Shown here one piece after another: positions 28,716-36,753 of a stretch of 64,000 nucleotides of DNA. This stretch comes from Mesorhizobium sp. GbtcB19 (GTDB lineage Bacteria > Pseudomonadota > Alphaproteobacteria > Rhizobiales > Rhizobiaceae). The translations under genes and the position numbers were made by a program. How positions within the stretch are numbered: position 1 is the stretch's first letter; every line of letters starts with the position of its first letter. The stretch is from the NCBI RefSeq assembly GCF_019091085.1, contig NZ_JAGXJY010000001.1, positions 62,001 to 126,000 on the forward strand. The letters run 5' to 3'. Below the pieces are notes generated by a model. The model worked only from the letters and a program-made list of their open reading frames with translations. It ran no database searches and had not been told where the DNA came from.

Positions 28716-30551
28716 ATGTCCAAACCTGACGATTCGGACAAAGCGGAAAATGGCGGACCTTCGGCCATCGAGCAATATCTGGTGAAGGACCCCGAGCTCT
28801 TCGCCTTGAACATGGCGCGCATGGTCGAGCAGGCAGGCAAGGCGGCTTCCGCCTGGGCCGAGCCGCGCGAGAAGGGCGAGGTGCGCGATCATGTCGCCGA
28901 ACCCGTCGTCGACATGGTCAAGACCTTCTCCAAGCTCTCCGAATACTGGCTGGGCGATCCGCAGCGCGCGCTCGAAGCGCAGACGCGGCTGTTCGCCGGC
29001 TATATGACCGTCTGGGCGAACGCCATCCAGAAGGTTACACCCAATGCCGAAACCGCCGACGACGCGGTCAAGCCGGAGCGTGGCGACAAGCGCTTCCAGG
29101 ATCCCGAATGGGGCCGCAATGCCTTCTTCGATTTCCTGAAACAGGCCTATCTCGTCACCTCGCGCTGGGCGAACGAACTCGTCGAGCATGCCGAGGGCCT
29201 GGACGAGCACACCCGCCACAAGGCGAGTTTCTACGTCAAGCAGGTGTCCAACGCGATCGCGCCGTCGAACTTCATCCTGACCAATCCGGAGCTGTTCCGC
29301 GAGACCGTCGCCTCCAACGGCGAGAACCTGGTGCGCGGCATGAAGATGCTGGCCGAGGACATCGCCGCCGGCAAGGGCGACCTCAAGCTGCGCCAGGCGG
29401 ACTACGCGCCCTTCGAGATCGGCAAGAACATCGCCACGACGCCCGGCAAGGTCATCGGCCGCAGCGATGTCGCCGAGATCATCCAATACGATCCGGTGAC
29501 GGAGACGGTGCTGAAGCGGCCGCTGCTGATCTGCCCGCCCTGGATCAACAAATATTATATCCTCGACCTCAACCCGCAAAAGTCCTTCATCCGCTGGGCG
29601 ATCGAGCAGGGCCACACGGTCTTCGTCATCTCCTGGATCAACCCGGACGAGCGTCACGGCGCCAAGGGCTGGGAGGCCTATATCCGCGAGGGCCTGCAAT
29701 TCGGCCTCGACATGGTGGAGAAGGCGACCGGCGAGAGCGGCGTCAACGCCATCGGCTATTGCGTCGGCGGCACGCTGCTCGGCGCCGCGCTTGCGCTCCT
29801 GGCGCAGGAAGGCGACCACCGCATCAAATCGGCCACCTTCTTCACCACGCAAGTCGACTTCACCTATGCCGGCGACCTGAAAGTCTTCGTCGACGAGGAC
29901 CAGGTCACCGCCGTCGAGCGCTCGATGAGCGAAAAGGGCTATCTTGAAGGCACCAAGATGGCGACCGCCTTCAACATGCTGCGCTCGGGCGACCTGATCT
30001 GGCCGTATGTCGTCAACAACTATATGCGCGGCAAGGAGCCCCTGCCCTTCGACCTGCTCTACTGGAATTCCGATTCCACGCGCATGGCGGCCGCCAACCA
30101 CTCCTTCTATCTGCGCAACTGCTATCTCGAGAACAATCTCTCGCGCGGCGTGATGGAGCTTGCCGGGCGCACCGTCTCGCTGGCCGACATCACCATCCCC
30201 GTCTACAACCTGGCCACGAAAGAGGACCACATCGCGCCGGCGCTTTCCGTATTCCTTGGATCGCAGTTCTTCGGCGGCGACGTCGAATATGTGATGGCGG
30301 GTTCCGGCCATATCGCCGGCGTCGTCAACCCGCCCGCGGCCAAGAAATATCAGTACTGGACCGGCGGCAAACCGGTGGGCGACTTCAATGCCTGGCTTGC
30401 CGCGGCGCACGAGCATCCGGGCTCCTGGTGGACGCACTGGCAGCACTGGATCGAGAACCAGGACGACATCCGCGTAGCCGCCCGCAAACCCGGCAAGCGC
30501 ATGAAAACCTTGGGAGATGCGCCGGGCACCTATGTCAAGGTGCGTGTGTAA
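28716..30551 (+). CDS. phaC: Poly(3-hydroxyalkanoate) synthase, class I
   Basis: 611 residues, the usual length of class I synthases. It polymerises (R)-3-hydroxyacyl-CoA into PHA granules. Seen: the PhaC N-terminal domain (PSNFILTNPELF, LAEDIAAGKGDL), the alpha/beta-hydrolase core PLLICPPWINKYYILDL, the lipase-like box GYCVGGTLLG with the catalytic Cys, the catalytic Asp in KEDHIAP and the His in GSGHIAGVVNPP. GGAGGA lies 12 bases before ATG 28716, slightly long; an in-frame ATG further upstream precedes the ribosome site. No phaP, phaR or phaAB is adjacent. Confidence 0.96.
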   Translation: MSKPDDSDKAENGGPSAIEQYLVKDPELFALNMARMVEQAGKAASAWAEPREKGEVRDHVAEPVVDMVKTFSKLSEYWLGDPQRALEAQTRLFAGYMTVWANAIQKVTPNAETADDAVKPERGDKRFQDPEWGRNAFFDFLKQAYLVTSRWANELVEHAEGLDEHTRHKASFYVKQVSNAIAPSNFILTNPELFRETVASNGENLVRGMKMLAEDIAAGKGDLKLRQADYAPFEIGKNIATTPGKVIGRSDVAEIIQYDPVTETVLKRPLLICPPWINKYYILDLNPQKSFIRWAIEQGHTVFVISWINPDERHGAKGWEAYIREGLQFGLDMVEKATGESGVNAIGYCVGGTLLGAALALLAQEGDHRIKSATFFTTQVDFTYAGDLKVFVDEDQVTAVERSMSEKGYLEGTKMATAFNMLRSGDLIWPYVVNNYMRGKEPLPFDLLYWNSDSTRMAAANHSFYLRNCYLENNLSRGVMELAGRTVSLADITIPVYNLATKEDHIAPALSVFLGSQFFGGDVEYVMAGSGHIAGVVNPPAAKKYQYWTGGKPVGDFNAWLAAAHEHPGSWWTHWQHWIENQDDIRVAARKPGKRMKTLGDAPGTYVKVRV

Positions 30552-30773
30552 CGGACTGTAATGTCTGGTGAGTTGACGGGCCGCCAAAACAGGGCGAAAT
30601 GGTGGCGTCAATCGTTTTAGCGGCCTCAAATCACCTTCCGACGCAGAATAATTCCGAGGCTTGCAGATTCGACACATGTCCCGTTTCCGGTTGGGAACAG
30701 GAGGGTTATCGCGACGCGGTTCTGGAGTGGCGTGGCGGTGACGAACCGACCGGATACCGAGGGGGAATTTGTT

Positions 30774-32051
30774 TTGAAATCAGCGGGTTGGCGTCTAGGA
30801 CGAAGGGAGAGTCGCAGCATTGCGGCGGCGCTCTTCTCCGTGCTTCTGGCCTCCTGCACCTCGACTGGCGACCCGACCATGTCGGTCGTCTCGCCAGCCT
30901 ACAATGCAACCGCTAGCGGGATGAGCGCGACGTCCGGCGCCAAGACCGCGACCGCCGCCAATTCGTCGGTTCAGGCAGCGTCCGCGACCGCCGATGCGGC
31001 GGCGACCGTGATGAGCGAAGGCGACACGCCTTTGCCCGAAAAGGTCGCCTATGTGCCGGAGACGCGGCCGCAGGCCGCCTTCCCCGCCGTCGCCGTGCCC
31101 GCGGGCGCCGACACGATTGCCGGCAACACGCCGCAACCGCTGGTTCAGCCGACGCAGACAGCCGAACAGACGCAAACCGTCGCCCAGCAGGTCGCCGCCG
31201 GCGATGCCGCCGCCGTCGCCTCGAAGGCGCAGGCGACCACGCAGGCCATGAACAACGGCGTCTATGTCACCGCGGGCGAGCCGACGCAGCCGCAGATCGC
31301 CGCGCCGAAGAAAGGCCTGTTCGCCTCGCTGTTCAGCACCACGCCGGCTTCGGCCGCGCCCGCGCCGCTGATCAACAACGCGCGCTCTGGCGACCAGCCC
31401 GTTGCCGCGCAGGCCAAGACCACGCCACCCCCGCCGGCCAAGCCGATCGTGACGCTGGCCTCGGCGACGCCGGGTGAAAAGCCGGTGCAGCTCGCCTCGA
31501 TCGACGACCCGAGCAACCACATCACCGGCGCCGATGCCCTGCCAGGCGTGCGCCAGACGGCGCTGTTCGAGATCAAGCGCAAGTCCGGCATCGACGACGA
31601 AAGCGACGTCGACCTCAACGAGGACGAAGGCGGCGGCGGTTCCTACCAGGTGGCGTCGGCCGCCGGCATGGCCAGGCTCGCGCCCAACGGCCTGCTGAAG
31701 CAGAATGAAAGCGTCGACGTCGCCTGCCTGAAACCGTCGCTGGTGCGGGTGCTGAAGACGATCGAGGGCCATTTCGGCCGCAAGATGGTCGTCACGTCCG
31801 GCTATCGCGATCCCTCGCGCAACCGCCGCGCCAACGGCGCCAAGAACTCGCTGCACATGTACTGCGCCGCCGCCGACATCCAGGTGCCCGGCGTGTCGAA
31901 GTGGGAACTGGCGAATTACGTCCGCACGATGCCCGGCCGCGGCGGCGTCGGCACCTACTGCCACACCGAATCCGTCCATGTCGACGTCGGCCCCGAGCGC
32001 GACTGGAACTGGCGCTGCCGTCGCCGCAGCGGCGGTGGCGAGGACGGCTGA
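30774..32051 (+). CDS. Lipoprotein with M15A (D-Ala-D-Ala carboxypeptidase-like) C-terminal domain
   Basis: 425 residues. Start at TTG 30774, preceded by GAGGGGG at 8 bases; a GTG at 30732 is in frame. The N-terminus is a lipoprotein signal (SIAAALFSVLLASC). A long low-complexity Ala/Thr/Pro region (~30-230) acts as a spacer. The last ~120 residues are a peptidase M15A-type domain: VVTSGYRDPSRNRR, SLHMYCAAADIQVPG (His-x6-Asp) and ESVHVDVGPERDWNW (zinc-type His-x-Asp). A cell-envelope peptidoglycan role is inferred. It follows phaC after 222 bases. Confidence 0.85.
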   Translation: MKSAGWRLGRRESRSIAAALFSVLLASCTSTGDPTMSVVSPAYNATASGMSATSGAKTATAANSSVQAASATADAAATVMSEGDTPLPEKVAYVPETRPQAAFPAVAVPAGADTIAGNTPQPLVQPTQTAEQTQTVAQQVAAGDAAAVASKAQATTQAMNNGVYVTAGEPTQPQIAAPKKGLFASLFSTTPASAAPAPLINNARSGDQPVAAQAKTTPPPPAKPIVTLASATPGEKPVQLASIDDPSNHITGADALPGVRQTALFEIKRKSGIDDESDVDLNEDEGGGGSYQVASAAGMARLAPNGLLKQNESVDVACLKPSLVRVLKTIEGHFGRKMVVTSGYRDPSRNRRANGAKNSLHMYCAAADIQVPGVSKWELANYVRTMPGRGGVGTYCHTESVHVDVGPERDWNWRCRRRSGGGEDG

Positions 32052-32172
32052 GTTCGGCTAGGCCCCTGCTGGGCCCCTGCATAGCCATTTGGCCGATTGG
32101 AAGCCGATCACCGCCACGTTGCTTCAACATGCCATCAGGAACGTTCGCGATTGGCCGAAGCCTTCCGAACTT

Positions 32173-32233
32173 CGTCATCCACGGGCGGAGCGGGAGCAAA
32201 GCGGACGCGCGGACCCGAGGATCCATTCCGTGA
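32173..32233 (+). repeat. Interspersed repeat, left copy of inverted pair
   Basis: Runs from CGTCATCCACGGGCGGAGC to GGATCCATTCCGTGAC. It is the inverted counterpart of 32288-32352 and shares its first half with 22341-22383. Confidence 0.7.
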
Positions 32234-32287
32234 CCTTCGCCGAAGGGCTCAGCGGAGCAGAATTCTGCACCGCGGAAACGCCTCGAC

Positions 32288-32352
32288 GTCACGGAATGGA
32301 TTCCATGGTCTGCGCCGCGTCGCTTCGCTCCTTGCTCCGCCATGGAATGACG
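32288..32352 (-). repeat. Interspersed repeat, right copy of inverted pair
   Basis: On the minus strand it reads CGTCATTCCATGGCGGAGC ... GGAATCCATTCCGTGAC, clearly related to the left copy. The two could fold into a long imperfect hairpin in RNA. Confidence 0.7.
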
Positions 32353-32525
32353 ACCGCGAGGGAGGTTCCGGATAATCTCCAGGGATGCGCGACCAGGCGG
32401 GGCCGAAACCGCCACTCCAGCCCACCGAGGGGCGGCTTTTGCCGCTCCTGAAAAAAGTTGTCGCATGTGGCGCCAGATGGGTTGCCGGTTGCCAACAACG
32501 CAATTATAAGCCGCTTCGTCTGAGC

Positions 32526-32600
32526 GCGCCCATCGTCTAGCGGTTAGGACACCGCCCTTTCACGGCGGTAACAGGGGTTCGATTCCCCTTGGGCGTACCA
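32526..32600 (+). tRNA. tRNA-Glu (anticodon TTC)
   Basis: 75 nucleotides including an encoded CCA. Acceptor GCGCCCA pairs with TGGGCGT (first pair G-T). Anticodon arm CGCCCTTTCACGGCG gives TTC. The T arm is AGGGGTTCGATTCCCCT. A at 32597 is the discriminator base. Confidence 0.95.
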
Positions 32601-32657
32601 GACCTTTCAGCCACTTAGCACCAGCCGCACTGGAATCGATGGCGATGGGCAAAGGCG

Positions 32658-33146
32658 ATGACCGACACCAGTCAATGGCCGGCGGTCCCGGTCTATAAGC
32701 CGCGCGACTATCTCCGCATCCTGGAGCTTTCAGCAACCAGCGATCTGCCGGCGACCTGGGAGGATTGGTGGGAGGGTTTCCAAGCATCCGACGCTGAGCA
32801 GCGCCGCCGCGGCTCGCCCGCAATCAGGGTTCAGATCCATGCCGGCAAATTCAAAGCCTGGCTGCAGGCCAACTCGCTTTCGTCGTCGGAACAGACCCGG
32901 CAGCAATTCGCCCAACAACGACTCGACATGAAACGAGCCCGGCGGGCAGAGCGTCGAATTCCGAAACTGCCCTCGCCCCCGTCTTGGGGACAACCGCCGG
33001 TCCTTCCATCACATTGGACTCATCGACCGTTGGAGCTGCTCGCCTATCTGCTATTGGCCATCGCAATCGGTTCGGTCCTGGCAGCCATTTGGGATGGCTG
33101 GCACAGTTGGAGCTTACGGGCGTTACCCGATTGGCCGCTTCCCTAG
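32658..33146 (+). CDS. Hypothetical protein with one C-terminal membrane segment
   Basis: 162 residues. The N-terminal part is acidic with many Trp (SDLPATWEDWWEGF) and continues QIHAGKFKAWLQANSLSS; the middle is very basic (KRARRAERRIPK). A C-terminal hydrophobic helix (LLAYLLLAIAIGSVLAAIW) precedes a short tail. No named family is recognised, though the ATWEDW...KFKAWL pattern is like small uncharacterised rhizobial proteins. ATG 32658 has a poor ribosome site (AAAGG). It lies directly downstream of tRNA-Glu. Confidence 0.65.
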   Translation: MTDTSQWPAVPVYKPRDYLRILELSATSDLPATWEDWWEGFQASDAEQRRRGSPAIRVQIHAGKFKAWLQANSLSSSEQTRQQFAQQRLDMKRARRAERRIPKLPSPPSWGQPPVLPSHWTHRPLELLAYLLLAIAIGSVLAAIWDGWHSWSLRALPDWPLP

Positions 33147-33278
33147 GCGTTGCGCTGCCGTGTTGCACGGAAGGTCCGGCTAAGGCGCGCTATCATGTCC
33201 GCCCAAAACACCAGTCCACACCAGCGTCTCGAAAAACTCGACCTTGAGGCCGCCCCGGTGCTCGGCGCTGGCCGCCTT

Positions 33279-33572
33279 TCAATCCGGAACCATCGGTGAA
33301 GGCTCCTTGCACAGATACACCATGCACTGACCGTCACTGGTCGGGACATAGTCAGCCATCGGCACATCGGGGGCGATGCACTCGTTGCTGAACTGCTGCA
33401 CATAGCGATCATAGGTGTTCGGCCCGGTGGTCAGCACCACGGCACGCTCACTCCGGATCAAGTCACGGGTCTGCGCGCAGGTCATCTTGCGCGTGTCGGG
33501 CCGGGCGTCGGCGAAACTTGTAGCAGCAAGGAGTGCCGCTGCAGCGCAAAGCGTAATCTTGCCCATGGGCAT
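33279..33572 (-). CDS. Small exported protein with four cysteines, unknown
   Basis: 97 residues. A signal peptide (MGKITLCAAAALLAATSFADA) is followed by a compact mature domain with Cys in MTCAQTRDLI, SNECIAP and GQCMVYLCKEP, likely two disulfides. This pattern is common in small periplasmic proteins of Rhizobiales without known function. GAGGA sits 7 bases before ATG 33572. Confidence 0.75.
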   Translation of the reverse strand: MPMGKITLCAAAALLAATSFADARPDTRKMTCAQTRDLIRSERAVVLTTGPNTYDRYVQQFSNECIAPDVPMADYVPTSDGQCMVYLCKEPSPMVPD

Positions 33573-33644
33573 GGTGGTATCCTCGCGAAAACCTCGTATC
33601 GCCAAATTCGCATCTTGTGACGTGGCTCCGCAACCGAGGCGCGG

Positions 33645-34538
33645 TCACGATGCGGCGAGCGGAGCCGCCTGCGCGCGCAGCCAATCCCAGCTTCCCATGA
33701 CGTCGACGTCGCGCAACCGGTCGCGGGTGGAAACCGCGTACCAGCCGCGACCGGCTTCGAGACTGCGATCGAAGGGCTGCACGAGGTTTCCCGCAACGAG
33801 CGCCTCCTCGGCCAAAACCAGGCTGCCCAGCGCCACGCCCTGTCCGAACTCGGCGGCCGCCAGCGCCAGGTCGCTGTCGCTGAAATTGCTTCCGTGCCAG
33901 GTGCCGTTGGGCTCGAGGCCGGCGTTGCGCAGCCAGTCCGCCCAGCCGATCGGACGCTCGTCGTGGATCAAGGACGCGCCGAGCAGATCCGCCGGATTGC
34001 GCAGCCCGCCGGCCAGCTTCCTGGTCGCGACGGGCGACAGACGATCCCTGGCGATCAGAAAGCTCTCGCAGCCCTCCGGCGGCGCATCCGCGTGGACGAT
34101 GGCGAGATCGAGCTCCATCGTTTCGAAATCGACCGGCGCGCCGCTGGTGTCGAGCCATGGCTCGCATGCCGGCACTGCGGCCCGCAAAGCCGGCAGGCGA
34201 TGGAGCAGCCAGCGCCGGCTGAAATCGCGCGGTGCGTAGATGACGACGCTGCCCGGCTTGCGGTAGGGCTCCAGGCGCCGGTACCCCTCCTCCATCATTT
34301 CGAGGCAGCGCCGCACGGTGCGCTGGTAATCGCGTCCGGCGTCCGTCAGCCGCACCTCGCGGCCGAAGCGCATGAACAACGGCTGGCCGATATGCCCCTC
34401 GAGCAGGCGCATCTGGTGGCTGATCGCCGACTGGGTGAGGCCCAGTTCCTCGGCGGCGCGGCTGAAGCTTTCCAGGCGCGAGGCCGCCTCGAACCCCTTC
34501 AGGAACTGCGTCGGCGGAATATGCCGGAACTTCACCAT
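33645..34538 (-). CDS. LysR-type regulator, GcvA-like
   Basis: 297 residues. HTH region: TQFLKGFEAASRLESFSRAAEEL (key SFSRAAEELGLTQSAIS) then HQMRLLEGHIGQPLF; effector domain with RRWLLHRLPAL, DLAIVHADAP and GVALGSLVLAEEAL. It is divergent from the agmatine deiminase cluster, 96 bases from its first gene, so it is probably that cluster's regulator, with agmatine or putrescine a possible effector (inference). Confidence 0.9.
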   Translation of the reverse strand: MVKFRHIPPTQFLKGFEAASRLESFSRAAEELGLTQSAISHQMRLLEGHIGQPLFMRFGREVRLTDAGRDYQRTVRRCLEMMEEGYRRLEPYRKPGSVVIYAPRDFSRRWLLHRLPALRAAVPACEPWLDTSGAPVDFETMELDLAIVHADAPPEGCESFLIARDRLSPVATRKLAGGLRNPADLLGASLIHDERPIGWADWLRNAGLEPNGTWHGSNFSDSDLALAAAEFGQGVALGSLVLAEEALVAGNLVQPFDRSLEAGRGWYAVSTRDRLRDVDVMGSWDWLRAQAAPLAAS

Positions 34539-34541
34539 TCA

Positions 34542-34554
34542 TGAATCCCATTCA
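34542..34554. promoter_or_regulatory. LysR-box-like palindrome
   Basis: TGAATCCCATTCA: 5-base arms around CCC, fitting T-N11-A. It lies four bases upstream of the LysR start. A second palindrome, ATTCATGAAT (34537-34546), overlaps it and the LysR start codon. Confidence 0.45.
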
Positions 34555-34634
34555 CCAGATCGAGGAACGCTTCTCAGTTGTATGGGCGTTCGGCTCGATT
34601 AACAATGAACCCGGTACATGAATGGAGAGTTTCG

Positions 34635-35657
34635 ATGAACGCCATCGAGTGGCCGGCCCAGCAGCTGAAGATCCGCCGGCCCGCCGAGTTCGAGCCACAC
34701 GCCAGGACCTGGATGGCCTGGCCGCACCGGCAGGATTTGTATGGCGCCACGTTGCCCGCCATGCAGCAGGCCTATGTCGAGGTCGCCCACGCCATCGCGC
34801 AATTCGAGCCGGTCGTCATGGTGGCCCATCCCGACCATGCCAGGGGCGCCCGCGCTCAGCTCGGCAGCCGCATCGGTGTGGTCGAAATCCCGATCGACGA
34901 TTGCTGGATCCGTGATTCCGGCCCGACCTTCCTGAAGCTCGCCGACAGCCGGCTTGCCGGCGTGTCCTGGCGCTTCAATGCCTGGGGCCGCAAGCATGAG
35001 CCCTATGATCAGGACAACGCGCTTGCCGAGCGGCTGCTGGCGCGTGAGGACGCTTTCATCCTGCGCTCCTTCCTGCATTGCGAGGGCGGCTCGCTGACCA
35101 CCGACGGTGAAGGCACGCTGATCGCGACCGAGACCAGCCTGCTCCATTCCAATCGCAATCCCGGCCTGTCGAAGGCGTGGGTGGAAAAAGAGCTGATCCG
35201 CATGCTCGGCCTGGAGAAAATCGTCTGGCTGCCGGGCGACCCGCTCGATCTGGAGACCGACGGCCATGTCGACGGCATGTGCTGTTTCGTGCGCCCCGGC
35301 GTGGTGATGTTCGAATTCAATCCCGATCCGTCCGACCTGCACGGCCGCATCCTTGCCGACAACCTTGCCGCTCTGGCCAGCCAGACCGATGCAAATGGCC
35401 GCGATTTCGAAGTCATTCCGATCCCCGAGGCCTATGACGTCGAGGCGACGAGCGCTGTCTTTGCCCGCTCCTACATCAATTTCGCTTTGACCAATGGCGG
35501 CGTCGTCATGCCGGATTTCGGAAAACCCTCGGGCGTGGAAGCAAGGGCCGCGGTCGCCCGCGCCTTCCCCGACCGCCGCATCGTCACCGTCGATGTCGGC
35601 GCCGTGGTGCCGGCCGGTGGCGCCATCCACTGCATCACCCAGGAACAGCCGCTGTAG
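34635..35657 (+). CDS. aguA: Agmatine deiminase (copy 1)
   Basis: 340 residues. Hydrolyses agmatine to N-carbamoylputrescine and ammonia. Guanidino-modifying fold motifs: HARTWMAWPHRQDLYG, IDDCWIRDSGPTFL, CEGGSLTTDGEGTL, the catalytic His-x-Asp in ETDGHVDGMCCF, and the nucleophile Cys in AIHCITQEQP. GGAGAG lies 6 bases before ATG 34635. First gene of a four-gene cluster: deiminase, second deiminase, N-carbamoylputrescine amidase and polyamine-type binding protein. Confidence 0.93.
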   Translation: MNAIEWPAQQLKIRRPAEFEPHARTWMAWPHRQDLYGATLPAMQQAYVEVAHAIAQFEPVVMVAHPDHARGARAQLGSRIGVVEIPIDDCWIRDSGPTFLKLADSRLAGVSWRFNAWGRKHEPYDQDNALAERLLAREDAFILRSFLHCEGGSLTTDGEGTLIATETSLLHSNRNPGLSKAWVEKELIRMLGLEKIVWLPGDPLDLETDGHVDGMCCFVRPGVVMFEFNPDPSDLHGRILADNLAALASQTDANGRDFEVIPIPEAYDVEATSAVFARSYINFALTNGGVVMPDFGKPSGVEARAAVARAFPDRRIVTVDVGAVVPAGGAIHCITQEQPL

Positions 35658-35669
35658 GCGGGTCGAACG

Positions 35670-35713
35670 ATGAGCACCAAATGGACGCGGCGTCACTTCA
35701 TCACTTTGCACTC
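35670..35713 (+). pseudogene. Out-of-frame remnant of a twin-arginine signal before copy 2
   Basis: ATG 35670 opens MSTKWTRRHFIT, a good Tat n-region (TRRHFI), but this frame is offset from the deiminase frame that begins at 35681/35714. The expected hydrophobic h-region is missing between the two. This looks like a Tat signal peptide broken by a small deletion, or a sequencing frameshift. Confidence 0.45.
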
Positions 35714-36745
35714 ATGCCTGAGACCGCCACAAAGACGGCCCGGGCCGAAGAGTGGAAGGTCACAGTCCCCTCCGAAACCGAACCGCATGCCAGGACCTGG
35801 ATGGCGTGGCCGAGCACGCCGGCGGTCTATGGCGGACGTGGCGCCTATTACGAAAGCGTGCAGGAGACGCTCGGCCGATTGGCAGCCGCAATCGCCGAGA
35901 ACGAGCCGGTGGCGATGGCCGCTCCGGCGGGCGAACATGAATTGGCGGCGACGCTGTGCGGCCCCAGGGTCGAGCTCGTCGATATTGCGACCGACGACAT
36001 GTGGATGCGCGATGCCGGCCCTGTATTCGTGCGCGCCGCGGACGGCGCCATCGCCGCCGTCGATTTCAACTTCAACGGCTGGGGCGACAAGCAGGCGCAT
36101 GCCCGCGATGCCGGCAATGTCGCCCGCCACGCCGATGTGATCCGTCATGTCGCCACGATCCGCGGCGAAGGCGGCGGCATCGAATATGACGGCGACGGCT
36201 CGCTGCTGCTGGCCGAGAGCTGCTGGGCCAACGACAATCGCAATCCCGGCCTGAGCCGCACCGACATCGAAAGCCAGCTCAAGACGATGCTCGGCGTGGA
36301 GACCGTGATCTGGCTTCCCGGCGTGCGCGGGCTCGACATCACCGACGGTCATATCGACGGCTCGTTCCGCTTCGCCAAGCCGGGCATGCTGGTGGCGAGC
36401 AGCGTGGCTGGCGACACCTCCGAATGGGGCCGCGCCCATGCCGAAGCGCTCGCCATCCTGGCGAAGTCGAAGGATGCGCGCGGACGCGGCTTCGAGATCG
36501 TGTCCATTCCCGCCGCTACCGATGTGCGCTCGAACAGCGACGACTTCCTGACCAGCTACGCGAACTATTATCTCGGCAACGGCGCGCTTTACACACCGCA
36601 ATTCGGTGACGCAAAGGCCGACGCCTTCGCCGAGGAGACGCTCGGCCGGCTCTACCCCAGCCGCCGCATCGTCCAGCTCGACATGGACCGCATCTACGAG
36701 AATGGCGGCGGCATCCACTGCGTCACACAACAGCAACCGAGATGA
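35714..36745 (+). CDS. Agmatine deiminase family protein (copy 2)
   Basis: 343 residues from ATG 35714; ATG 35681 is in frame and gives 354. The same fold as copy 1 but clearly diverged: HARTWMAWPSTPAVYG, TDDMWMRDAGPVFV, GEGGGIEYDGDGSL, catalytic DGHIDGSFRF and nucleophile Cys in GIHCVTQQQP. All expected catalytic residues are kept. No good ribosome site precedes either start. The sequence TATKTARAEEWKVTVPSE before the domain resembles the region after signal cleavage in Tat-exported relatives. Followed eight bases later by aguB. Confidence 0.88.
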   Translation: MPETATKTARAEEWKVTVPSETEPHARTWMAWPSTPAVYGGRGAYYESVQETLGRLAAAIAENEPVAMAAPAGEHELAATLCGPRVELVDIATDDMWMRDAGPVFVRAADGAIAAVDFNFNGWGDKQAHARDAGNVARHADVIRHVATIRGEGGGIEYDGDGSLLLAESCWANDNRNPGLSRTDIESQLKTMLGVETVIWLPGVRGLDITDGHIDGSFRFAKPGMLVASSVAGDTSEWGRAHAEALAILAKSKDARGRGFEIVSIPAATDVRSNSDDFLTSYANYYLGNGALYTPQFGDAKADAFAEETLGRLYPSRRIVQLDMDRIYENGGGIHCVTQQQPR

Positions 36746-36753
36746 GGTGAGCC

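Larger units (their letters stand above)
32052..32525. other. 474-base non-coding region with inverted repeats
   Basis: Between the M15 lipoprotein gene and tRNA-Glu. It holds two convergent copies of an interspersed repeat (listed separately) with 54 bases between them, and just before the tRNA an ATTATA (32503) that may be the -10 of its promoter. I see no credible gene. Confidence 0.6.

Noticed and set aside
28608..30677. 689-residue minus-strand frame opposite phaC
   Set aside because: Shadow frame; phaC on the plus strand has every family motif.
32526..33146. tRNA-Glu as an integration site with a small unknown gene downstream
   Set aside because: No integrase, no second copy of the tRNA 3' end, and no shift in composition within the window.
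33180..33300. Short frames in both directions that read like protein fragments
   Set aside because: Fewer than 40 residues, no start with a ribosome site, no recognisable family; possibly a relic, but unsupported.
35100..36220. Apparent loss of a catalytic His in both agmatine deiminases (EGGSLTTDG, EGGGIEYDG)
   Set aside because: The catalytic His-x-Asp lies in the separate motifs TDGHVDG and TDGHIDG, which are intact in both copies.
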